Positions 35,501-43,541 are shown, numbered from the stretch's first letter. The stretch: DNA of 64,000 bases from Amycolatopsis decaplanina DSM 44594 (GCF_000342005.1 NZ_AOHO01000074.1:124001-188000), one strand, 5' to 3'. The notes: generated by a model from the sequence alone, not told the origin. Numbers and translations: made by a program.

Positions 35501-36144
35501 GCGACGACAAGGATCTCGCCGAGGTCTACGCGGTCTGGGGCGGGTTCGCCTACGGACGCGACCTCGACGGCAGGCCGGCGCGCGAGGACATGGAGAACTC
35601 GTACAAGCGGATCGTGGTCGCGGCCAAGAACACCGACACCCGTGAGCACGACATCGCCGACTCCGACGACTACTTCCAGTACCACGGCGGAATGATCGCG
35701 ACGGTCCGCGCGCTGACCGGTACCGCGCCCGCGTCCTATGTCGGCGACAGCACCACCCCGGACGCGGTCCGCACCCGCACCCTCGGCGAGGAGACCGCCC
35801 GTGTCTTCCGGGCCCGCGTGGTCAACCCGCGCTGGCTGGCGGCGATGCGCAAGCACGGCTACAAGGGCGCCTTCGAACTGGCGGCGACGGTCGACTACCT
35901 CTTCGGTTTCGACGCGACCGCCGGGGTGGTCGGCGACTGGATGTACGAGAAGCTCACCGAGTCCTATGTGCTCGACGAGGTCAACCAGGAGTTCCTGCGC
36001 CAGGCCAACCCGTGGGCGTTGCGCGGCATCATCGAGCGCCTGAACGAGGCGGCCGATCGGGGGCTCTGGGCGGAACCGGACGCAGACCTTTTGGCTCAGC
36101 TGCGCGAGGTCTACCTATCGCTGGAGGGGGACCTCGAATCCTGA
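32563..36144 (+). CDS. cobN: Cobaltochelatase subunit CobN
   Basis: 1193-aa large subunit of the ATP-dependent cobalt chelatase, which inserts Co2+ into hydrogenobyrinic acid a,c-diamide. It belongs to the CobN/BchH family; the signature HLGKHGSLEWLPGKT is present near residue 515, and GRNFYTVDPKAIPSRLAWE and RISGFFRDAFPHVI lie in the C-terminal half. GTG 32563 is chosen for the gtgagga 6 nt upstream and for the N-terminal strand ILLLSTSDTDLL. GTG 32551 would overlap the ribosome site. It is directly controlled by the riboswitch. Its ATPase partner is probably the AAA+/VWA fusion at 15566-17527. Confidence 0.96.
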   Translation: MILLLSTSDTDLLSARAGEADYRLANPARLDLAELPALLDGVQIVVVRILGSERSWQEGLDTVRASGAHVVVLGGEQTPDAQLMKLSTVPAGTAAEAHAYLAQGGPANLTQLHRFLSDTLLLTGDGFEPPAVQPLWGVLEREPKTTEGPVVAILYYRAHHLSGNTEFVHALSDAVEDAGGRALPIHCASLRTREPEMMAELAKADALLVTVLAAGGTRPSEVGAGGDDEAWDVAEMAALDIPILQALCLTSDRETWAANDDGLSPLDAGNQMAVPEFDGRLITVPFSFKEIDDDGLPKYVPDAERASRVAKIALAHARLRHTPPPERRVALMLSAYPTKHSRVGNAVGLDTPASAIELLRRMRDQGYDLGEDPFPGVEPTGTDQPDGDALIHALIAAGGQDPEWLTEEQLSGNPIRVPAGKYREWFAELPPELREGMEEHWGPAPGELYVDNGDIVLASLRSGNVILMIQPPRGFGENPVAIYHNPDLPPSHHYLAAYRWLEEEFGAHAVVHLGKHGSLEWLPGKTAGLSDSCAPDAVLGNLPLIYPFLINDPGEGAQAKRRAHATIVDHLIPPMARAESYGDMARLEQLLDEHANIAAMDPAKLPAVRAQIWTLIQAAKLDHDLGVEERPHDAEFDDFLLHIDGWLCEVKDAQIRDGLHILGAAPEGEARINLVLAMLRAQQMWGGKQGAVPGLRSALGLKENSDTPLSEVDAIEQTARSLVEAMEARDWSPAAVAEVVAEVPEHQEVARVLTFAATEIVPRLAGTGAEIDAVLHALDGGYIPAGPSGSPLRGLINVLPTGRNFYTVDPKAIPSRLAWETGQALADSLLRRYKEDTGDWPRSVGLSVWGTSAMRTSGDDAAEVLALLGVQPVWDEASRRVTGIEAIPLAELGRPRIDVTVRISGFFRDAFPHVISLMDDAVRLVAGLDEPDEQNFVRAHTRADLAAHGDERRATTRIFGSKPGAYGAGLLPLMDSGNWRDDKDLAEVYAVWGGFAYGRDLDGRPAREDMENSYKRIVVAAKNTDTREHDIADSDDYFQYHGGMIATVRALTGTAPASYVGDSTTPDAVRTRTLGEETARVFRARVVNPRWLAAMRKHGYKGAFELAATVDYLFGFDATAGVVGDWMYEKLTESYVLDEVNQEFLRQANPWALRGIIERLNEAADRGLWAEPDADLLAQLREVYLSLEGDLES

Positions 36145-36251
36145 CATCACCCGCTGGAGCAGCGCCATGGCACTCCCGGCGGTACCACTGTCATATGCGC
36201 AGAACTTAGCGTGACAAGGGCGGTGGGACGTCAAGGATCGGAAGGACAGCC

Positions 36252-36344
36252 ATGATCAAGCGTCTGTTGAAGGTCGTGCTTCGCCACGGTTGCTGCTCGG
36301 CGTGCACCGGTCTGGGCTGCGGTTGCTGCGACGCCTGCAAGTAG
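36252..36344 (+). CDS. 30-residue cysteine-rich peptide
   Basis: A short gene of 31 codons. The peptide has a basic start (MIKRLLKVVLRHG) and a C-terminal half with seven cysteines (residues 14, 15, 18, 23, 25, 26 and 29) spaced by Gly, Ala and Asp. The ribosome site ggaaggac (36239-36246) lies 5 nt before the ATG. It stops only 4 nt before the convergent ribD-like gene, which is consistent with a real gene in compact DNA. It lies 107 nt downstream of cobN. The pattern suggests metal or cluster binding, or a disulfide peptide. I do not recognise a family. Confidence 0.6.
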   Translation: MIKRLLKVVLRHGCCSACTGLGCGCCDACK

Positions 36345-36348
36345 TGGT

Positions 36349-37437
36349 TCAGGGGTGAACACCCGGGAGGTGGGTGTTCGCGCGGCGGACGTCGGCGGCG
36401 AGGGCTGGTACCTCGATCACCCGGCGTCCGGCCGCCTCCAGTGTCTCGGCGCCGACGCAGTCGACGAACACCGACGGCTCGCGCCAGGCGAAAACGACGC
36501 GCGGGATGCCGGCGTCGAGGATGAGCCGGGTACAGCTGCGCGGATGTGACGTCCGCGAGCTGCACGGCTCCAGCGACGTGTACATCGTCGCCTCCGCCAG
36601 CCTCGGGTCCCCCGGTTCGAGCTTGGCGAGCGCGGCCTCTTCGGCGTGGTTGGCGGGATCGCCGTCGCCCGAGTAACCGGTGGAGATCACTTCGCCGTCG
36701 GCGGAGGTGATCACCGCGCCGACGCGGAAAGTGCGCGGCGGGCAGTTCTCGGCCAGTGCGATGGCCTCGCGCAGTCGCAGGATGTCCACATCGGACGGTT
36801 CCGGTATCGCGTGGTACTCGAGTACGGCTATATCACCCAGCCGAGTGCTTTCGACCAGTGTCAGCCCACGCGGGAAAGCTCCTGGGCCGACGAAACGCGG
36901 CGCGCGCGAGTCACCGACGAAGAACGGCGCGATGGCCAGGTGGAGTTCATCGACCAGGCCTTCGGTGAGGAACTGAGTGTGGATCGCGCCCCCGCCTTCG
37001 ACCATCAGCCGCCGGACGCCCCGCCTGTGGAGGTCGGCCAGTATCGCGCGTAGATCAGCCGTCTCGACGATGGTCGCCTTCACTCCCGTCACGACGCCGG
37101 GTGGCGCGTAGACCAGCTTCTCGGCGTCTCCGGCAGTGAAGAACCGCGCCGCCGGATCGAGTGACCCGCTCCGCGTGAGGGTGACCTTGACCGGCTGCTC
37201 CGGGCGACCTGCCGCGACCCGTTCGGCGACCAGCTCCGGCGAGCGGACCAGCAAGCGGGGATCGTCCGCGCGCACGGTGTTCGCGCCGACGAGGATCGCG
37301 TCCGACGCGGCGCGCAGACCGTCCACCCGGGCCCAGTCTTCCTCGTTCGACAGCACCAGCCGGGTGTCGCTCGCGTCGTCGAGGTATCCGTCCAGCGAGA
37401 CCGCTGCGGACAACAGGATGTGGGGGCGTTCGGTCAC
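36349..37437 (-). CDS. Bifunctional reductase-deaminase with RibD domains in reversed order
   Basis: 362-aa protein. The N-terminal half (about residues 1-215) is a RibD-type/dihydrofolate-reductase-fold reductase (LLSAAVSLDGYLDD, ILVGANTVRADDPRLLVR, LMVEGGGAIHTQFL). The C-terminal half (about 220-362) is a cytidine-deaminase-fold domain with zinc ligands NHAEEAAL and EPCSSRTSHPRSC. In the riboflavin enzyme RibD the deaminase comes first, so here the order is inverted. Reductive deamination of a pyrimidine or pterin-like intermediate is likely. A riboflavin role is possible but no rib genes are nearby. Confidence 0.85.
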   Translation of the reverse strand: MTERPHILLSAAVSLDGYLDDASDTRLVLSNEEDWARVDGLRAASDAILVGANTVRADDPRLLVRSPELVAERVAAGRPEQPVKVTLTRSGSLDPAARFFTAGDAEKLVYAPPGVVTGVKATIVETADLRAILADLHRRGVRRLMVEGGGAIHTQFLTEGLVDELHLAIAPFFVGDSRAPRFVGPGAFPRGLTLVESTRLGDIAVLEYHAIPEPSDVDILRLREAIALAENCPPRTFRVGAVITSADGEVISTGYSGDGDPANHAEEAALAKLEPGDPRLAEATMYTSLEPCSSRTSHPRSCTRLILDAGIPRVVFAWREPSVFVDCVGAETLEAAGRRVIEVPALAADVRRANTHLPGVHP

Positions 37438-37451
37438 GCCGCCAGTATGCC

Positions 37452-37761
37452 CCTCGTGAGTGGTAAGGACGGTTATTGAGGGTAAGACAAATGTGTCGTG
37501 ATACGTGGGCTGCTGGGTGCCGCGAAAGCCACTTTCGAGACGTCTGATGTCCCGAAAGTGGCTTTCGCGACGCCGCTTGCCTCACGCGTGCCGTATCGGC
37601 GGCCATGGGCGTGAGTCCCGAGCGTCACGTTCGAGACGGTGAGCGTCCCGGGCGAGGCGCTCGAGACCCGCTCATCGTCCGAGGCAGGGAAAGCTCACAC
37701 CTCGCCCGGCACGCCACCTTCGCCTTACCCCTCAATAGAACCGTCCTTACCACTCACGAGG
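37452..37761. mobile_element. 310-bp MITE-like element with long terminal inverted repeats
   Basis: The ends CCTCGTGAGTGGTAAGGACG... and their complement (37724-37761) form inverted repeats of about 35-38 bp: 23 bp are identical, then small indels. The first 23 bp are the arms of the solo palindromes found elsewhere. The central part, 37475-37736, has its own 12-13 bp ends ATTGAGGG(G)TAAG and sits where solo copies have only 2 nt. It contains a perfect 17-bp-arm hairpin (37521-37569). No transposase ORF is present. Confidence 0.65.
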
Positions 37762-37763
37762 AT

Positions 37764-38834
37764 CTAGGCGTCGAAGTCCACCGTCACCGCGTCGGACACC
37801 GGCACGGACTGGCAGGTGAGCACGAAACCGGCGTCGACCTCGGCCTTCTCCAGCGCGAAGTTGCGCCGCATGTCCACCTTGCCGTCGCAGATCTTCGCCC
37901 GGCAGGTCCCGCACACCCCGCCCTTGCAGGCGAACGGCAGGTCCGGGCGATACTTCTGGGCGCCGTCGAGCAGCGAGGAGCCGCGAGACAACGTCATCGT
38001 CGTCGACCGGCCGTCGAGGACCAGCGTGACCTCGCTGGACGAGCCCACGACGGCGGGGTCGACGTGGTGCACCGGCTCCGGCGGAGTGTCCACATAGAAC
38101 AGTTCCTGGTGGACCCGCTCGTCGGGGACGTCCAGCGAGCGAAGCAGTCCCTGCGCGCCGGTCACCATCTCGAACGGCCCGCACAGCCACCAGTGCGCGA
38201 CGTCTTCGACCGGGATCAGCACGGTGCACAGGCGCCGCAGTTTCTCCACGTCGAGCCGTCCGGTGAACAATTCGGCCTCACGCGGTTCACGGGAGAGCAC
38301 GTGGACGAGTTCGAGCCGCGCGGGGTAACGGTCCTTGAGGTCCGCGAGGTCGTCGGCGAACATGACGGTGTCCGTGCGGCGGTTGCCGTAGAGCACGGTC
38401 ACCGTCGCGTCGGAGTCGCGGAGCAGCGAGGACGCGATCGACAGCACCGGCGTGATGCCGGATCCGGCCGCGATCAGCACGTGGTGTCCGGCGGCTTCCA
38501 GGTCTGGGCTGAAATTCCCGGCGGGCGGCGCGACCTCGATCTCGTCGCCGGGTTTCACGTCGCGCACGAGCCACGAGGAGAACAGCCCGCCCGGCACCTC
38601 CCGGACGCCGACCCGCGGCGCCGCGCCGGCGGGCGCGCAGATCGAGTACGAGCGGCGTTCGTCGCGGCCGTCGACGTCGCGGCGCAGGGTCAGCGACTGG
38701 CCCGGCTGGAAGCGAAAGGTGTCCGCCAGGTCTTCGGGGACGTCGAAGGTCACGGCGACGGCGTCGTCGCACAGGCGCTGGACGTCGGACACCTTCAGGG
38801 TGTGGAAACCCGTGCGGCGCAGGGTCGCTGTCAC
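37764..38834 (-). CDS. paaE: Phenylacetyl-CoA epoxidase reductase subunit PaaE
   Basis: 356-aa ferredoxin reductase supplying electrons from NADPH to the PaaABCD epoxidase. N-terminal FAD domain (RSYSICAPAG, FRFQPGQSLTL), NAD(P) domain (AAGSGITPVLSI, WWLCGPFEMV) and C-terminal plant-type [2Fe-2S] domain with CKGGVCGTC and a distal TCQS cysteine. GTG 38834 shares one base with the paaD stop and gives the usual length. Last gene of paaZABCDE. Confidence 0.94.
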   Translation of the reverse strand: MTATLRRTGFHTLKVSDVQRLCDDAVAVTFDVPEDLADTFRFQPGQSLTLRRDVDGRDERRSYSICAPAGAAPRVGVREVPGGLFSSWLVRDVKPGDEIEVAPPAGNFSPDLEAAGHHVLIAAGSGITPVLSIASSLLRDSDATVTVLYGNRRTDTVMFADDLADLKDRYPARLELVHVLSREPREAELFTGRLDVEKLRRLCTVLIPVEDVAHWWLCGPFEMVTGAQGLLRSLDVPDERVHQELFYVDTPPEPVHHVDPAVVGSSSEVTLVLDGRSTTMTLSRGSSLLDGAQKYRPDLPFACKGGVCGTCRAKICDGKVDMRRNFALEKAEVDAGFVLTCQSVPVSDAVTVDFDA

Positions 38835-39322
38835 TAGATCTCCTTGACGTGTTCGAACGGTTCGAGGCAGAACCGGCAGCGGCGCAGGGCCTTGCACGCC
38901 GTCGCGCTGAACCGGGACTGCTCTTCGGTGTCCGCGGAACCACAACGGGGGCAGCGGACCGACGACACCGGCGGGCTCAACGTGAGCGGGATCGGGCCGG
39001 TCCGCCGCGGCGCCGCCCCCGGCGGCGCGATACCGGCCTCGGCCAGTTTCCGTTTGCCGTCCTCGGTGATCCAGTCCGTGGACCAAGCGGGCTGGAGCAC
39101 CGTGCGGACTTCGACCTCGCCGTAGCCCGCGCCGGTCAGCGCGTGCACGAGGTCGTCGCGCATGGTGTCCATCGCCGGGCAGCCGGTGTAGGTCGGGGTG
39201 ATCGCGACGACCACCCGGCCCTCCTCTTCGGACACCTCACGCAATACGCCGAGGTCGGCGAGGGTGAGCATCGGCAGTTCCGGGTCGGTGACAGTGGCCG
39301 CCACGGCGTACGCGGTCACCAT
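38834..39322 (-). CDS. paaD: Phenylacetyl-CoA epoxidase subunit PaaD
   Basis: 162-aa MIP18/DUF59-family protein needed for the epoxidase, probably in iron handling. DUF59 core at residues 10-90 (VTDPELPMLTLADLGVLREV, TPTYTGCPAMDTMRDDLV) and a C-terminal zinc-ribbon-like part (CPRCGSADT and CRFCLEPF). It overlaps paaC by 7 nt and paaE by 1 nt. Confidence 0.93.
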   Translation of the reverse strand: MVTAYAVAATVTDPELPMLTLADLGVLREVSEEEGRVVVAITPTYTGCPAMDTMRDDLVHALTGAGYGEVEVRTVLQPAWSTDWITEDGKRKLAEAGIAPPGAAPRRTGPIPLTLSPPVSSVRCPRCGSADTEEQSRFSATACKALRRCRFCLEPFEHVKEI

Positions 39323-40173
39323 GTCGCGTCCGGGTGCTCCCTGGCGACGCTCTGCAGGGTCGCCAGCAGGTAGCCCATCCGCTCGGTGTGCACGCCGTCG
39401 CGGCCCATCCGGCCGGAAACCCCGGCGATGGCACCGATTTCGGGGCGCGTCAGCTTCGCGACGGCCAGCACCTGGTCGAGGATCGCGTCGAACTCCGGCC
39501 GCAGCGAGGGCGACTCGACGAATTCGGCCTCGTGCGCCGCGAACAACTCGTCCACGTACGGCCAGACCGCGTCCAGCCCTTCCTGCATCCGCGAGTGGGA
39601 CAGTTCAGTGCCGTCGCCGAGGCGCACGGCCCACTGGGCGGCGTAGTCGCGGTGGTAGGCGACTTCCTTGACGCCCTTGTCCGCGATGGCCGCCAGCACC
39701 GGATCGACGCTCGTCCGCAAACGCTGGAGCAGGGCGAGCCGCCAGATCGAGAACACCAGCAGCCGCGCGATCAGGTGCCCGAAGTGCCCGCCGTCGAGTT
39801 CGGCGAGGCGGACGTTTCGGTACTCCTGCTCGTTCCGGAAGAAGGCGTACGAGTCCTCGCTCCGGTCACTGCCATCGGCCTTGCCCGCGCGGGCGAGCAG
39901 CAGCCGGGCCTGCCCGAGCAGGTCGAGCGCGATGTTGGCGATCGCGACCTCGTCCTCGAGTTCGGGCGCGTTCGTGCACCACTCCTGCAGCCGGTGCGAG
40001 AAGATCAGCGCGTCGTCGCCGAGCATCAGGCAGTAGGCCGCGAGTCTCGCTCCGTCCACACCGGACGGAACAGTGGTGTCCACACCGGACAGTGGATCCT
40101 CGAACCCGGTCCCGAAGGCCCAGCGGGAGTCGTTTTCCTCGGTGATCGCCTCATAGGCGTTGTCGAAGCTCAT
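39316..40173 (-). CDS. paaC: Phenylacetyl-CoA epoxidase structural subunit PaaC
   Basis: 285-aa non-catalytic ferritin-like partner of PaaA in the multicomponent epoxidase. Family segments include YCLMLGDDALIFSHRLQEWC, EDEVAIANIALDLLGQAR and KEVAYHRDYAAQWAVRLGDG. ATG 40173 is chosen because it follows the paaB stop by 1 nt and gives normal length. The longer frame upstream is a shadow. Confidence 0.94.
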   Translation of the reverse strand: MSFDNAYEAITEENDSRWAFGTGFEDPLSGVDTTVPSGVDGARLAAYCLMLGDDALIFSHRLQEWCTNAPELEDEVAIANIALDLLGQARLLLARAGKADGSDRSEDSYAFFRNEQEYRNVRLAELDGGHFGHLIARLLVFSIWRLALLQRLRTSVDPVLAAIADKGVKEVAYHRDYAAQWAVRLGDGTELSHSRMQEGLDAVWPYVDELFAAHEAEFVESPSLRPEFDAILDQVLAVAKLTRPEIGAIAGVSGRMGRDGVHTERMGYLLATLQSVAREHPDATW

Positions 40174-40174
40174 G

Positions 40175-40459
40175 TCACATGTGGGGAACGTTGTCGGGGA
40201 TTTCGTAGAACGTCGGGTGCCGGTACACCTTGTCACCGCTGGGCGCGAAGAACGGGTCCTTCTCGTCCGGCGAGGACGCCGTGATGTCCGAAGCACGCAC
40301 GACCCAGATCGACACGCCCTCGTTGCGGCGGGTGTACAGATCCCGCGCGTGGTGCAGCGCCATGTCGTCGTCCGCCGCGTGCAGCGAACCCACGTGCACG
40401 TGGTTCAGCCCGCGCTTGCCCCGGACGAACACCTCGTACAACGGCCAGTCGTGCTTCAT
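40175..40459 (-). CDS. paaB: Phenylacetyl-CoA epoxidase subunit PaaB
   Basis: 94-aa small subunit of the epoxidase. The start MKHDWPLYEVFVRGKRGLNH and the middle ALHHARDLYTRR are characteristic of the family. ATG 40459 overlaps the paaA stop by 4 nt. It bridges PaaAC heterodimers in characterised complexes. Confidence 0.94.
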   Translation of the reverse strand: MKHDWPLYEVFVRGKRGLNHVHVGSLHAADDDMALHHARDLYTRRNEGVSIWVVRASDITASSPDEKDPFFAPSGDKVYRHPTFYEIPDNVPHM

Positions 40460-41415
40460 GCCGAAGCCCCTTTCTTGGCGGCGTGGGCGGCCGCGGCTTC
40501 CCGCACCCACGCACCGTCTTCCTGGGCCCGCCGCCGGTGCGCGATGCGCTGGGCGTTGCAGGGGCCGTTGCCCTTCAACACGTTCTTGAACTCGTCCCAG
40601 TCGACCGCGCCGAAGTCGTAGTGCCCGCGTTCGGCGTTCCACTTCAAGTCCGGGTCCGGGAACGTGACACCCAGCGCCTCGGCCTGCGGGATGGACATGT
40701 CCACGAACCGCTGCCGAAGCTCGTCGTTCGTGTGGCGTTTGACCTTCCACGCCATCGACTGCGCGGTGTTCGGCGAGTCCGCGTCCGGCGGCCCGAACAT
40801 CATCAGCGACGGCCACCACCAGCGGTTCACCGCCTCCTGCACCATTTCGCGCTGCTCTGGAGTGCCGCGCATCATGGTCATCAGCAGTTCGTAGCCCTGC
40901 CGCTGGTGGAAGGACTCCTCCTTGCAGATGCGGATCATGGCGCGCGCGTACGGCCCGTACGAACTGCGGCACAACGGGACCTGGTTGCAGATCGCCGCGC
41001 CGTCCACCAGCCAGCCGATCACGCCGACGTCGGCGAAGGTCAGCGTCGGATAGTTGAAGATCGACGAGTACTTCTGCCTGCCGTTGATCAGTTTGTCGGT
41101 CAGATCAGCGCGGTCGGCCCCGAGGGTGGCGGCCGCGGAGTACAGGTACAGCCCGTGCCCGGCCTCGTCCTGCACCTTGGCCAGCAGGATCGCCTTGCGC
41201 CGCAAGGAAGGCGCACGGGTGATCCAATTGCCTTCGGGCTGCATGCCGATGATCTCCGAATGCGCGTGCTGCGCGATCTGCCGGATCATCGTCTTGCGGT
41301 AGCCCTCGGGCACCCAGTCACGCGGCTCGATGCGCTGGTCGCGCTCGATGGTCTCCTCGAAGTGCTTTTCGAGGTCTTCGAAGGGGCGCTTTTCATCAGA
41401 CACAGTGGCCGTCAT
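40456..41415 (-). CDS. paaA: Phenylacetyl-CoA epoxidase catalytic subunit PaaA
   Basis: 319-aa diiron oxygenase subunit that forms the 1,2-epoxide of phenylacetyl-CoA. Metal-ligand helices are visible: IAQHAHSEIIG, KVQDEAGHGLYLYSAAATLG and RICKEESFHQRQGYELLM. The ATG overlaps the paaZ stop by 4 nt. Length and motifs fit the family fully. Confidence 0.96.
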   Translation of the reverse strand: MTATVSDEKRPFEDLEKHFEETIERDQRIEPRDWVPEGYRKTMIRQIAQHAHSEIIGMQPEGNWITRAPSLRRKAILLAKVQDEAGHGLYLYSAAATLGADRADLTDKLINGRQKYSSIFNYPTLTFADVGVIGWLVDGAAICNQVPLCRSSYGPYARAMIRICKEESFHQRQGYELLMTMMRGTPEQREMVQEAVNRWWWPSLMMFGPPDADSPNTAQSMAWKVKRHTNDELRQRFVDMSIPQAEALGVTFPDPDLKWNAERGHYDFGAVDWDEFKNVLKGNGPCNAQRIAHRRRAQEDGAWVREAAAAHAAKKGASA

Positions 41416-43442
41416 GACTGCTCCTTGGCGACCAGGGTGAGCACGTCGTACTTGGCGACCGAGTCGCCGTCGGCGTTGGTGACGTCGGCGTCCCAGCGGA
41501 CCTCGCCGTACTCCTGGTCGATACGCGGGGTGATCTGCTTGGCGGTCAAGGTCACCGTGAGGGTGTCGCCCACCTTGACCGGGGTGAGGAACCGCAGGTT
41601 CTCCAGGCCGTAGTTGGCCAGCACCGGGCCGGGTTCCGGCGAGACGAACAGACCGGCGGCGAACGAGACCACGAGGTAGCCGTGCGCCACGATCCCGCCG
41701 AACAGCGGGTTCGCCGCCGCGGCCTCGGGGTCGGTGTGGGCGTAGAAGGTGTCGCCGGTGAACTCGGCGAAGTGGTCGACGTCCTCCTGGGTGACAGTGC
41801 GCGGCCCGGCGACGACGGAGTCGCCGATCTTCAACTCCGCCAAGGACTTCCGGAACGGGTGGACATCACCCTCAGTCCTCGGTGCACCCGCGACCCAGCG
41901 GCCGGTGACCGTGCTCAGGACCGCGGGCGAACCCTGGACGGCCGTGCGCTGCATGTGGTGCAGCACGCCGCGGACGCCGCCCATCTCCTCGCCGCCACCG
42001 GCGCGGCCGGGACCGCCGTGCACCAGCTGCGGCATGGGCGAACCGTGGCCGGTGGACTCCTTGGCGTCGTCGGCGTCCAGCACCAGCAGACGGCCGTGAT
42101 ACGGCGCGACACCGAGGACGACCTCGCGCACGAACTCCTGGTCCGCGGAAACGACGGAGCCCACGAGACTGCCGCCGCCGCGCGCGGCGAGCTCGATGAC
42201 CTGTTCGGTGGAGGTGTACGGCAGCAGCGTCGACACCGGGCCGAATGCCTCGACCTCGTGCGGCTCCGAGCGCTCCGGGTCGGCCTTCAGCAGTACGGGT
42301 GAGATGAACGCGCCGCGTTCGGCGTCCGCGCCGACGACCTCGACCTGCTCCGGGTCGCCGAAGACGACCGTGCCGACGTCCAGCAGCGCCTTGAGCGACC
42401 GCCGGACCTCTTCACGCTGTTCCAGGCTCGCGAGCGCGCCCATCCGGACGCCCTCGGCGGTGGGGTTGCCGATGGTGGTCTTCGCCAGCCGCGCGCTCGC
42501 GGCCTCGGCGACGTCGTCCAGCAGGTCGGCGGGCACGAAGGCGCGACGGATGGCGGTGCACTTCTGGCCCGCCTTGACCGTCATCTCGGTGGTCAGCTGC
42601 TTGACGAAGAGGTCGAATTCGGTGGTGCCGGGTTTGGCGTCCGGGCCGAGGATCGACAGGTTCAACGAGTCGGCCTCGGCGTTGAACCGGACGGAGTTGC
42701 GCACGATCGCCGGATGCGCGCGCAACTTCTGCGCCGTCGACGCGGAGCCGGTGAAGGAGACCAGGTCCTGCGCCGTCAGGTGGTCGAGCAGGTCGCCGAC
42801 GCTGCCCGCGACGAACTGCAGCGTGCCCTCGGGCAGGATGCCGGAGTCGATGATGATCTCGACCAGCCGCGCGGTGAGGTACGCGGTCTGGCTGGCGGGT
42901 TTGATCAGGCTCGGCACGCCGGCGAGGAACGCGGGCGCGAACTTCTCCAGCGGGCCCCAGACCGGGAAGTTGAACGCGTTGATCTGGACGGCGACGCCGC
43001 GCAACGGGACGGCGATGTGCTGGGCGACGAAGGTGCCGCCCTTGCTCAGCGGCTCGACGTTGCCGTCGACGTAGACGGTGTCGTTCGGCAGTTCGCGCTT
43101 GCCCTTGCTGGAGTAGGCGAACAGGACGCCGATGCCGCCGTCGATGTCGACCATCGAGTCACCCTTGGTGGCGCCCGTCCTGGCCGAGAGCGCGTACAGC
43201 TCGTCGCGGTGTTCTCGCAGGTGAGAGGCCAGTGCCTTCAGCAGTGCGGCACGCTGATGGAAAGTCAGCTCACGCAGCGCGGGGCCGCCGACGCGGCGGC
43301 CGTGGTCCAGCGCGGCGGCGAAGTCGATGCCCTCGGACGAGACCCGGGCGACCTCCTCGCCGGTCGAGGCGTCGTGCAGCGGTACTCCGTCGGCTTCCGC
43401 CGTGTGCCATCCGCCGGAGACGTAGCTGCGCAGCAATGCCAT
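41412..43442 (-). CDS. paaZ: Oxepin-CoA hydrolase / 3-oxo-5,6-dehydrosuberyl-CoA semialdehyde dehydrogenase PaaZ
   Basis: 676-aa bifunctional ring-opening enzyme. The N-terminal aldehyde dehydrogenase (about residues 1-520) has the catalytic Cys in AGQKCTAIRR. The C-terminal MaoC-like hydratase (about 535-676) has the hot-dog motif FTGDTFYAHTDPEAA and FGGIVAHGYL. First gene of the operon. A PaaR-like site (43473-43486) and a -10-like TACAGT (43492-43497, minus strand) lie just upstream of the ATG. Confidence 0.95.
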   Translation of the reverse strand: MALLRSYVSGGWHTAEADGVPLHDASTGEEVARVSSEGIDFAAALDHGRRVGGPALRELTFHQRAALLKALASHLREHRDELYALSARTGATKGDSMVDIDGGIGVLFAYSSKGKRELPNDTVYVDGNVEPLSKGGTFVAQHIAVPLRGVAVQINAFNFPVWGPLEKFAPAFLAGVPSLIKPASQTAYLTARLVEIIIDSGILPEGTLQFVAGSVGDLLDHLTAQDLVSFTGSASTAQKLRAHPAIVRNSVRFNAEADSLNLSILGPDAKPGTTEFDLFVKQLTTEMTVKAGQKCTAIRRAFVPADLLDDVAEAASARLAKTTIGNPTAEGVRMGALASLEQREEVRRSLKALLDVGTVVFGDPEQVEVVGADAERGAFISPVLLKADPERSEPHEVEAFGPVSTLLPYTSTEQVIELAARGGGSLVGSVVSADQEFVREVVLGVAPYHGRLLVLDADDAKESTGHGSPMPQLVHGGPGRAGGGEEMGGVRGVLHHMQRTAVQGSPAVLSTVTGRWVAGAPRTEGDVHPFRKSLAELKIGDSVVAGPRTVTQEDVDHFAEFTGDTFYAHTDPEAAAANPLFGGIVAHGYLVVSFAAGLFVSPEPGPVLANYGLENLRFLTPVKVGDTLTVTLTAKQITPRIDQEYGEVRWDADVTNADGDSVAKYDVLTLVAKEQS

Positions 43443-43472
43443 GGGGCGACCCTTCGCGTGGTGGATTAACAG

Positions 43473-43519
43473 ACCGTCCGTTCAGTAATTGACTGTAGCT
43501 CGTGACCCGGCACTTGCAA
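43473..43519 (-). promoter_or_regulatory. paaZABCDE promoter with PaaR-like operator
   Basis: On the minus strand TTGCAA (43514-43519) and TACAGT (43492-43497) are spaced 16 nt. Immediately downstream is ACTGAACGGACGGT (plus strand ACCGTCCGTTCAGT, 43473-43486), a near-palindrome of the ACCG-N6-CGGT type bound by TetR-type PaaR repressors. Confidence 0.6.
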
Positions 43520-43541
43520 ACCCCCTGATGGCGGTGGACCC

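Noticed and set aside
32059..35856. A 1265-codon minus-strand frame antisense to cobN
   Set aside because: It has no recognisable domain and shows the biased composition expected from the complement of a high-GC gene; cobN on the plus strand is certain.
6414..36144. Specialised-metabolite gene cluster
   Set aside because: No polyketide synthase, NRPS, terpene or RiPP modification genes are present; the region is cobalamin synthesis with unrelated loci in between.
37605..38837. A 410-codon plus-strand frame across the MITE-like element and paaE
   Set aside because: It is antisense to paaE and includes repeat DNA; no start context or domain.
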